From Liopterus haemorrhoidalis (taxonomy: Eukaryota > Arthropoda > Insecta > Coleoptera > Dytiscidae), in contig OZ020616.1 in the NCBI GenBank assembly GCA_963971575.1, positions 25,823,120-25,887,119 on the forward strand: a stretch of DNA of 64,000 nt, written 5' to 3'. Under the pieces are notes generated by a model, which saw only the letters and a program-made list of their open reading frames with translations, made no database searches and was not told where the DNA came from. Position 1 is the stretch's first letter; every line of letters starts with the position of its first letter. Positions 46,001 to 54,300 of this stretch are shown piece by piece. A program made the translations under genes and the position numbers.

Positions 46001-47147
46001 ATAAAATAAAGAATAAGATTGTGTTTAAACAGTAATGGATATTTATTCGAACAATATTTGTAACCAAAATACTTGGTAATTTTTACTTTTGTTTTTATTA
46101 TATGTAAGTTTTTAATCGTACTATTTTTATAAGTTTGTAACATTGATATCTCCGTTATTAAAAAAATTTCATTATAAACATGTTTAGTTTTTTATAAAGA
46201 CAAAAAATCGTTATTCCAATGGCCTAACAATCAGACCAATTCTGTAACTCAGTTACTATGATCATTGTAACTAAATTTGTCTCTATGAGCAAGGTCAGTT
46301 ACTATCATGAATGAAAGTCATTATACTTTTTATAATATTTGTAGTAACGTTACTACACAGTAAATTTTTACAGAATTGATCTGTATATTCCATTTAAAAA
46401 AATGATTATTTTCATAATCTGGTTAACGAAACATACATAAATATTTTTGAATCTGTCATATTTCCTACAAAAAATACTCGAACTTCTTCTGTCCATTTAA
46501 CCGAATCTCTCAATCAGGAACAAGAGGGCTATCAATGTGCATTATTGAAAAACTATTGGGAACCTATTATTATCAAGTGATTAGTATTTAGAAACTCTAA
46601 CCTTCGTTTATTCATAGACATATTTTTAATTATTTATTTATTTTACAGTTCTTCTCTCCAGAAATGTGAAGAAATAGTTAAATCTTTATACAAATGGTCT
46701 ATAATTTCTCATTCCACTCCGTCGGTAAATTTGGGTTCTCCAACTCTTACAGCAATTAAAGAACCACTTGGCGTTGTTGTAATAGATTACTCCGATTTAA
46801 TTAATTTTGAACTAATAATTGCTGCTATAGCATGTGGCAACTCAGTCATCATTATAAACTATTCAAAGGATGAAGATTTCTTGAAAGAGATTTGTGGGAA
46901 ATGTACACTACCTTCTGGAGTGTTCAATGTTATTAGTTGTGAAAATAATGAAATTATTAATTCATTGACTGCTCATCAAGAAGTTTCTACTGTTTTTGCG
47001 TCTAAGAATTCCGTGGAAATGGTTAAAATTTGTACACTGGTAAAAACAAAAAAATTGCTATACCTGAATTATAGTAAAGGAAATCTTTTTAATGAAGTTA
47101 CGAAAACTAAGTGCATTTGGAATAGTGTTGGAGAATCATTTTTATAA
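34084..47147 (+). CDS. ALDH16A1: ALDH16A1-like aldehyde dehydrogenase family protein
   Basis: Eleven exons join in phase: 34084-34182, 34236-34453, 34506-34681, 34748-34904, 34959-35107, 40595-40692, 40752-41087, 42889-42988, 43081-43201, 44814-44921 and 46649-47147; 686 residues (human protein 802). The first ALDH domain is seen in YYAGWTSAIDTE, LGKSAMIIFDTSDLDSAVE, LSFRTANEAVSLANNTRLGF and VGIIWINNHGFFNP. The family's second, partial ALDH domain follows (KEPLGVVVIDYS, IIAAIACGNSVIII). The general-base Glu of ELGG reads His (LHLGKS), and the nucleophile Cys position (GQxC) reads Pro (GLYPWS), so no dehydrogenase activity is expected. Exon 6 was placed at the pyrimidine-rich acceptor before TGCATTTAGG because only that keeps the frame. 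Intron 5 holds the 4.4-kb fold-back element. A scaffold role is inference. Confidence 0.92.
35226..35985. repeat. Left 162-bp tandem array
   Basis: Unit starts AGAATTAAACAAGTTCAAG at 35226, 35388, 35550, 35712 and 35874 (the last truncated), an exact 162-bp spacing. The units contain CACGCGTCAGAGGCGCGCAA. Divergence between units is a few bases. Confidence 0.93.
35986..36696. repeat. Fold-back centre with two hairpin units
   Basis: Two tandem ~250-bp copies (about 36020 and 36270) each contain a self-complementary segment TTGTAACATTTCACTTA ... TAAGTGAAATGTTACAA (near 36150-36205 and 36395-36450). A diverged, inverted 162-bp-type unit is at 36575-36696. No open frame of note. Confidence 0.8.
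36697..39410. repeat. Right 162-bp tandem array, inverted
   Basis: About 17 copies of the reverse complement of the left unit, each with CATTCGATTCCTGTACYTRT and TTGCGCGCCTCTGACGCG. Alternating variants (TTTTAGTTTAG / TTTTCGTTTAG, CTTATT / CTATTCC) recur in order, indicating two-unit or larger higher-order duplication. One unit (near 38795) lacks 5 bp. Confidence 0.93.
39600..39999. repeat. Diverged interspersed repeat, copy 2
   Basis: Matches 24693-25060 throughout at modest identity: ACCGACCGYC, AYCATACCRA, TAGCWTGATGT, GTTGATCAAC and TAATAACTAACAAYTTTTATTTGAGA. The end at 39999 coincides with the start of the copied exon fragment. Confidence 0.7.
40000..40037 (+). repeat. 38-bp exact copy of ALDH16A1 exon 9
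   Basis: The 38 bases are identical to 43141-43178 in coding exon 9 (encoding YLYYGGGIKK), same orientation, 3.1 kb upstream in intron 5. Flanks on both sides differ. It looks like templated filler DNA at a break next to a repeat end. Confidence 0.9.
40222..40250. repeat. 11-bp-stem hairpin
   Basis: TAAACCCGGCA, 7-nt loop AGTATTA, TGCCGGGTTTA: a perfect GC-rich stem in an AT-rich intron. Confidence 0.85.
41594..41640. repeat. Solo end of the 56203-56430 MITE family
   Basis: ATAGGGGATAAATTTTAAGA then GCGCCACACGG resembles the terminus of the element at 56203-56430. The partner end was not found in this intron. Confidence 0.5.
42390..42875 (+). mobile_element. Non-LTR retrotransposon 3' fragment (probable)
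   Basis: A short frame (VYKFMKRHQM, then DALFKFCKANNTQNKYEYLE) resembles the linker before reverse transcriptase in insect LINEs. It is followed by untranslated sequence ending in AATAAATAAATAA (42861-42873), a typical simple-repeat tail. The RT core is absent, so the call is tentative. ALDH16A1 exon 8 begins 14 bp later. Confidence 0.45.
43616..43980 (+). mobile_element. MITE family X, copy C
   Basis: The uninterrupted copy in ALDH16A1 intron 9. It begins AGACTTCGTTCAACATAAG and shares GTGATCAGCTGTTTTC with copies A and B. The right terminus has drifted. It shows the empty site of the insert at 28057. Confidence 0.82.
44018..44717 (+). mobile_element. hAT element remnant with BED finger
   Basis: The ends CAGTGATGGGCG / CGCCCATTACTG are flanked by an exact 8-bp duplication GTCGAACC (44010-44017, 44718-44725). 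A plus-strand fragment, FVLNKENERKYRALCKICNE, has the C-x2-C half of a BED zinc finger. The catalytic domain is gone. ALDH16A1 intron 9. Confidence 0.85.
44967..45150 (+). mobile_element. tRNA-derived SINE
   Basis: Starts with a tRNA-like head: a degenerate A box (TGGCTCTGTGG) and a perfect B box (GGTTCAATCCC) about 40 nt later. A non-tRNA body ends near CTTTCTTAATATTATAAATA. There is no cloverleaf closing, so it is not a tRNA gene. It ends where the fold-back transposon at 45156 begins. Confidence 0.65.
45629..46063 (+). pseudogene. Transposase C-terminal remnant (DD34E-type)
   Basis: Reads TVKYLDFLENSFQDLFDL, then YFQHDGAPAHNAYLVNNYL with the second catalytic Asp, then RSPDSTSLDFLFGDF. A stop at 45887-45889 replaces the usual WGYLK, after which the same frame resumes VYRDPINNLDEQKNKISIA to the C-terminus. 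The N-terminal DNA-binding half is absent. Confidence 0.8.
46232..46383. mobile_element. ~150-bp MITE, copy 2
   Basis: The sister of 17957-18105. Its insertion is proved by comparison with the other arm of the host fold-back element, where the sequence GGCCTAACAATATACAGG is uninterrupted. Confidence 0.85.
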
Positions 47148-47289
47148 TATTTTTATAATGTTTTAAACATTCCATTATATTTACTGTATCAGATATACTG
47201 TATAAGTATCTAAATAAAGTGTTTTTAAATTTAATTTGAAGTGTTTTAATAGCTGAGATTACTAACAAATCATCCTATTCGCGACTCCA

Positions 47290-47549
47290 AATAACAGTGA
47301 GACATCTGGTGGCGGCTTGGTAAATTAAACAGAAGCGTATATTTGTATAATATTTGTAGTGTGTTGTGCTGCAGTTTATGTGAATTAAGACGTATTTTTA
47401 AATATAGTGACTTAAATACAGTGCTTTTTTGCAGAAATATTGTTCGAACAGATAAATATTAAGAAAAAACTTCTGACATATACGCTTCTCGTCGGTCATC
47501 AACTGTCGTACGCAACGCCGTCAACGTTAGTTTGAGTCGCGAATAGTAA
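47290..47549. repeat. Interspersed ~260-bp repeat, copy 2
   Basis: Same orientation as 396-658. It starts about 140 bp downstream of the ALDH16A1 stop. Confidence 0.7.
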
Positions 47550-47975
47550 TAATAATAAGCCTATTGATAAAGGGCTCTCCCATCTGACACCAGTTTATCC
47601 TGTCTTGTGGTTTTCTTTTTCAGAGCAGATCTAAATCATGTAGTTCGTCCATCCTTCTTTTTAGTTGCCTGTTTGGGCGTCTCTTTCCATCTCTAGGTAT
47701 CTATTCTGTCTCTTCCTTAGTTCATCTATCGTCTCTTGAACGCTTAACATATGTCCAGCCCATTTCCATTTCGAGATTTTGCCCTTACTAATGCATCGGT
47801 TATTCCGGTTTGTTTTTATTTTTTAATTTCTTATTCTTTGATTTTTAGAAATGTAGACTTTTTATGCTTTGTTGCAAGAATTGAGAACGAAAACGAAATA
47901 CACTGTTTCCGTTCTTTTCATATTTCTCACTATTAAGAATGTGTTGTTTGATTTATAATATATTCGTTTATAGTA

Positions 47976-48675
47976 CGTGGGTCATCTCCAAAGTTACACT
48001 ATTTTTTTAAAAAATAAATAAAATTAAAAATTAAAAAAAAAAGTATATTTCGAAAAGTACATATTAAACTTATTTTTCTACATAATCGCATTGTTTTTCA
48101 ATACATTTTTGGTACCGTGGTAAAAGTTTTTTCAATCCATTGTCATACTATTCTGCCGCCATACTGGTTAGCCATCTTTCAACTTCTTGTTTCAAATTAT
48201 CCTCGTTTGTGAAGCGTCTTCCCCCAAGATGTTGCTTCAGCTGCGGAAACAGGTGGAAGTCACTTCGTGCAAGGTCAGGGGAGTAAGGCGGATGTCCGAA
48301 AACATCCCATCGAAACTCGTTGTTCATCATGTAATGTTGTTCTCCCTTCAATGAATGATTGGCGTCAACAAGAAACCATTGACCTTGACATAACGTCTTC
48401 ACCATAAACACTACACAACTCGCGATGAATTTCAGTAGCATTTTTATTTTTTGCCGTTAAAAAACCAATAACACCACAAACTTCGCAATCGGCGATAGGA
48501 GCAAGTGGAGTCTCCATAGTGGCTGGAGCCTGACTGCCGGATCGACGCACGCACATAGAAATTTTACAATGCTGCCACTACACCCAGACGCAAATTTCCT
48601 GACACACCCAGACTTTTCCCGCCAACCACACGGATTAAAAAAAAAATAGTCTAACTTACTTTTGAGACGACCTCG
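47976..48675 (-). mobile_element. Mariner element, internally deleted (700 bp)
   Basis: Diverged inverted ends (CGAGGTCGTCTCAAAAGT against CGTGGGTCATCTCCAAAGT) are flanked by TA (47974-47975, 48676-48677). Full mariners are ~1.3 kb; about half is lost from the middle. Confidence 0.85.
48070..48517 (-). pseudogene. Mariner transposase, N- and C-terminal parts only
   Basis: From METPLAPIADCEVCGVIGFL and NATEIHRELCSVYGEDVMS the helix-turn-helix region is clear. It then jumps, with a frame change, to the C-terminal HPPYSPDLARSDFHLFPQLK and a final DYVEK. The YSPDLARSDFHLF block carries the third catalytic Asp. The first two are deleted. Confidence 0.85.
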
Positions 48676-48679
48676 TATT

Positions 48680-49495
48680 TCACTACTATAAATGATTTAT
48701 ACCTCTTTATTACCTTAAAACCAAAGTAATTCAAACAATAGGTTGAATTATGACGCATAATAGTAGGCGGAGCCTATTCAACACTACACTCTGCACTTAT
48801 GGGAGGTTTACATATACAAAGATTTCTGGTGCCAATAATACTGGCGCTTAAAAACGCACGTGTAAACACTACTGGCGTCCAACTTTTTACAATTCACTGA
48901 ATAAATTACATTACAGACTGCTTGTCCGGCGATAACTTGAGTTTCAGTAATTTATTAATTCGCCAATGTTTTTTCCAAGTTTGAGTTACTTTGCACGTTC
49001 TTTCTCGTCTTTAATTTTTAAATAAGATAATTTATCGACAGTTACTTCTACACGAAAAGCTTACAGAATAGACCCCCTATCGCTCTGTGCGGGCAAAAGG
49101 GTCTTAAGTACCGTTACACATCTGGTACTCAGATGTTTCTCAGGCCCCTAGTCCCTTAGTTTATTACTTTGCCTGCAACTTTTGTGTATTTCGTACTAGA
49201 TATTGTGTTTAGTATTAATTTAGCATTTCTAAAATATAGTTAAAAAAGTTGGTAAACATACAGGTGGTTATTGTTAGTCAATCTTTTAACAGAATGAGAA
49301 ATGGCGCGTGGGGAGGTAAACCTAGATCGAGAAACGCGTAGGCAGTGGGACGTACTTGACCGAAGTGACAAGCGGAATTACACGAAATCATTTCTACCAG
49401 CGCAAGTTTCAGGTTAGCTAAATCTTGCTGTAAGTTTTTCCTAATATTTAGCACATCTTCCGCCGATCTCAAACACAAAGTTCCATACTCTAATG
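48680..49495. other. Intergenic spacer
   Basis: No exon or repeat class recognised. A minus-strand open frame at 49278-49478 has no recognisable domain. Confidence 0.5.
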
Positions 49496-49798
49496 CAGGG
49501 TTGGATTGGCCCGAAGGGTAGGGTGACCATCCGTCCCGGTTTTAGGTCAATTGTCCCGGGTTTTGAGGTGAGGACCTTTTTTTGTTTGCTCTTTACTTAG
49601 TTTTGGGAGGTGAGGACCTTTTTTTTTTTTTTTTGCTCTTCACTTGGATCTGAGAGATGGGAACCTTTCTTTTTTCTCTGTGTCCCGGTTACCAAGGGTC
49701 AATTGGCCCGAAAATGAAAATGATAAAAATTATAGATATATAGTGGCCCGACTTCCTCCAGATTTCCCGGTACACATTTTAATCCCAGTCCAACCCTG
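49496..49798. mobile_element. hAT-like MITE, CAGGGTTGGATTGG family
   Basis: The ends CAGGGTTGGATTGG and CCAGTCCAACCCTG are flanked by CTCTRATG (49488-49495, 49799-49806; seven of eight identical). The interior includes AGGGTGACCATCCGTCCCGG and GTGAGGACCTTTTTTT words shared with other elements in the window. Confidence 0.85.
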
Positions 49799-50321
49799 CT
49801 CTGATGGTTCTCCTCCAATCATTATTGGGTCTTTTCTGTAACTGAATAGGATATTTTATGTTTCTTAATATGTTATCTGTTATTTGTTTTCATGTTGAAT
49901 TCCATTCTTTTGCGAACCGTAATCTTTAAAATTCTTGATGTCTGAGATCACTTTTCTTCGCCTAGAATTGATGTTCGAGTTTACTCAAAAACGATAAGCC
50001 GAAGCTAATAATAGTGGCTATTTTTGAGAGCTATGGTCCAAAATACCTAAGTATGTGCATTTTGAGCTAAATCTGGGACTATATATATTTTTAATTTTTT
50101 GTCTATTCTCAAGGGTTTGGTTTCATGTTTTATATTAAATAAAAAATTAGATTATTAAGCCCCTATTTTCTCTCTATGTTAAACAGGATAAGAGAAAAAT
50201 TTTAAAAATTGAACCGCAGGTTTCTGTCGTTTTTAGTTGTTGAGATGTAATCAAACGAAAATGATAATTTTGCCAATTAAAATTTTTTTTTTAAATAGTC
50301 TCATTCGTAGATGGTTTAAAT

Positions 50322-50904
50322 CAGCAGTTCTTAAACTGTGGTCCGCGGACCCTTGGGGGTCCGCGAAACAATTTTGACATTAACTTTACATCCCCCAAGT
50401 TTTCGCTTTTATTCAAATAACTCATTTAATAAAAATCCTACATAGTTAAGGCTTTTTGTATTTGTTGTTATCTATCTAGTTATTGACATAACTAAACAAT
50501 AATTAGTAAAAATATAATGGTTTTATTCATCTGCGAATTATTTACAGAAAACATGTTATAATGAGATCTATTTAGCCAATATTTGACTAAGAAATGTTTG
50601 TATGAGTTTAACGTATTATAATTTGTAACTTTTTTAATTCTTTTTACTACTATTTTTATTAATTTTATGTTTTTTATTCTATATGCTAATAAAAATGTTC
50701 ATCTCTATAAATGCGCAAGACCATTTATTAAAATAACCAGCCTTATATTTTTACCAATATTTATTATAACGTAGTGCCTTTTAGTTTATTGAGCCAGAAA
50801 TTAATCTCAAGAACGACGTAAAATGCCTAGGGGTGGGATGGGGTCCGCAAAAAAAAAGGTGTTCAAGAGGGGGTCCTCGGACTACATAAGTTTAAGAACC
50901 CCTC
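50322..50904. mobile_element. hAT-like MITE, TTCTTAAAC family
   Basis: CAGCAGTTCTTAAACT at the left, AGTTTAAGAACCCCTC at the right; exact 8-bp duplication GTTTAAAT (50314-50321, 50905-50912). Subterminal GTCCGCGGACC palindrome and GGGGGTCC repeats. No transposase. Confidence 0.9.
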
Positions 50905-51379
50905 GTTTAAATAACATGAGCTCAAAATCGTGGGTTCTTTAGGGATCTAAGGAAATATAATTCAAAACTAGGATCATCTTGACGATACCATAACATCTGG
51001 TCAACTTAATTATATGAAGAATACATTTATTGTCATATTTGAAATTATTTCCCTACCTAAATACTTATCGAATTTCTTCTTTATATTTTGCGAAATGTCA
51101 CTGGCGGTAAAACCAAGGACAAACTGATAGTACAAGAAAATTTGTGCGCTCCTAGTGCAGCAGTGCGCAAAACAAAACCAAAGTTGTTAAAAAGTGGTTG
51201 TAAAATACTTAATGTGTCATATTGTTTTAAAGAAAATTTTAACATATCAGGACAAAAGTGATAAAAGTTCTTAATATAAATTTTAATCTTCAAATATTAG
51301 ACATTTTAATAGTGAGTGACGTTTCTATTACTTATATGACATTAATAATACATTTATTTGTGATTTTAGTTATTTTAAC

Positions 51380-54300
51380 ATGGATATAAATGAGAAGAAC
51401 ATGGATATATTAGAACTTCTTCAAGATTCAACTGTTACAAAAATGGTACAAGAGAAACAAATGATTGACAAATTACTTCAAGAAGCTGATGAAGTAATTC
51501 AGGCTGTTGAAAAGGATTTAAATTGTAATAATCTAGTAGACGACAGTGTTTTAAACATTTTAAGCCAAGAAGTTTTAACTAAAACTTCAAATGAATCTAA
51601 GTCTACCACAGAATATGACACAGATTCTAATTTGACTTCAAGAGGATCGGATGATCGAAGTGACAGTTTTCAAGAGACACACGTACTAAGTGAAAATAAC
51701 TCCGAATCTAATAAAATTGGTCCAAATAATGCAATAGGTGTGTATGAAACTGTTCAGAAAGAACCATCTGCCTCGCACATTTGTTCAGATATTACAGATC
51801 GTACTTTAAATTGTACAAAAAGCCCTCATTTTAATGATAGTATTCATATAAATCCAACTTTTACCTCTACTCCTTTAAAATATAGTGCTTCAAATTTCAA
51901 CGATACCAGAAACATGTTATGTTTTGATCAACTATTTACATTAAATCAAACTAAAAGCAATGAAAATTCAGTAACTAGCGAAAACAAATCATATATGGAA
52001 AGTAATCTATATTCATTATCTACTAATAATAATAAAGAGTATGAACAAGAAAATACCATTTATAAAATTCTTAAAACAAGTTTGAACTATCAACCAACAA
52101 TAAAAAGGTTTGAGAACAGTTTTCAAATAATTATCAAAAATGATATTTGCGAAGAGATTAAAAAAAAATTAAATGATCAGAAAACTTCTAAATTTACTCA
52201 ACTTCACGATAATCAAAAATATGATTTACAAAATGTAATTATTTCTGTTACAAATGATTTGTTTGTTGATAATAACACTGATTTAAATAAAAGTAAATCA
52301 AAATCTGACTTAAATATGTGTGAAAACATTAATTCAACTAAAATATATGAAATAGAAAACAGAGATTCCATCAATTTTAGTTCTGAAAATAATATTACTG
52401 TTATTGAAAATAAATTAGATGACAAGCAATCCGAAAGCAATGCGTACATAAAATCAGATATTAATAAAAATGTTATCGATAAACATTCCAGTGACTTGGA
52501 TAGTTGTGACAATATTCAAAATTTTGGTTCTACAAATCAGAATGATGAAGACTGTTTATCGTTGACTGATGATGAATTATATAATGAAATTAGTAATATT
52601 AGTATGGAAATAAAAAATAATCTCGATGGAAAAATAGTTGGAGAATTAAGTGGTAAGCAAAAATTTCTTTATGACAGTATTCCACGCAGTACATTTAATA
52701 TAAAATTTAATAAACCAAATAAAATATATCTGTATTCATCAGGTGGTTTAAACGATGAAAATCTACGTAACAAGGATAGTAATGTAATTAATACTGAACG
52801 TATTGAGAGCTCATCTGTCATAAATTTAGATACAGATGCCTCAAGTAATAGTTCTATAATTGTAATTGATGATTCAAGTAATATTATCTATGACGTGGAG
52901 ACAGATACTTCTTCAGAAAAACATAATTCTGATGCAGAAAATACTATTATTTCTTCAAAAAATAATTTTGAGAACATTAACGCCATTACTGCAGAATATT
53001 CAAAATCTAATATCTCTTTACCAACTAATCTCATAGCAGAAACTACTGAAAATATTGCAACTTCAGAAATTAATATTGCTACAGAAATTATTTCTTCAGA
53101 AAATTGTATTTCTGTAAATATTTCCGAAGTAGATAGCAATGTTTTTGAAAGAAATTCTGTACAAAACGAAACATTTTTTCAAAATATAAATGCAAAAACT
53201 AATGAAAACAATACTTCAGAAATTAATTTTGCTGTAGAAACTATTTCTTTAGAAAATTCTATTTCTATAAATGTTTTAGAAGTAGATAGCAATGCTTTTG
53301 AAAGAAAATCTGTAGAAACCGAAACTTCTTTTCAAAATATAAATGCAGTACCAGAAACTATTGAAAATAAAACTTCAGAAATTAATTTTGCTGTAGAAAT
53401 TATTTCTTTAGAAAATTCTATTTCTGCAAATGTTTTAGATGTAGATAGTAATGTTTTTGAAAAAAATTCTGTAGAAAAGGAAACTTTTTTTCAAAATATA
53501 AATACAGCAACAGAAACTATTGAAAATAAAAATTCAGAAATTAATTTTGCTGTAGAAATTATTTCTTTAGAAAATTCTATTTCTGCAAATGTTTTAAATG
53601 TAGATAGCAATGTTTTTGAAAGAAATTCTGTAGAAAACGAAACTTCTGTTCAAAATATAAATGCAGTAACCGAAACTATTAAAAATAAAACTTCAGAAAT
53701 TAATTTTGCTGTAGAAACTATTTCTTTAGAAAATTCTATTTCTGCAAATGTTTTAGATGTAGATAGCAATGTCTTTGAAAGAAATTCTGTAGAAAACGAA
53801 ACTATTTTTCAAAATATAATTGCAGTAACAGAAACTATTGAAAATAAAAATTCAGAAATTAATTTTGCTGTAGAAACTATTTCTTTTGAAAATTCTATTT
53901 CTGCAAATGTTTTAGATGCAGATAGTAATGTTTTTGAAAGAAATTCTGTAGAAAACGCTTTCCAAAATATAAATGCAGTAACAGAAACTATTGAAAATAA
54001 AAATTCAGAAATTAATTTTGCTGTAGAAACTATTTCTTTAGAAAATTCTATTTCTGCAAATGTTTTAGATGCAGATAGTAATGTTTTTGAAAGAAATTCT
54101 GTAGAAAACGCTTTCCAAAATATAAATGCAGTAACAGAAACTATTGAAAATAAAAATTCAGAAATTAATTTTGCTGTAGAAACTATTTCTTTAGAAAATT
54201 CTATTTCTGCAAATGTTTTAGATGCAGATAGTAATGTTTTTGAAAGAAATTCTGTAGAAAACGCTTTCCAAAATATAAATGCAGTAACAGAAACTATTGA

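Larger units (their letters stand above)
45156..46509 (+). mobile_element. Tc1/mariner-superfamily transposon turned fold-back
   Basis: Inverted arms of ~400 bp begin AGATTCGGTTAAATGGACA. The right arm holds the natural 3' end of the transposase gene. The left arm is its inverted copy, including C-terminal coding sequence in reverse. The 5' half of the gene is missing. A 152-bp MITE sits in the right arm (46232-46383). It fills ALDH16A1 intron 10. Confidence 0.8.
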
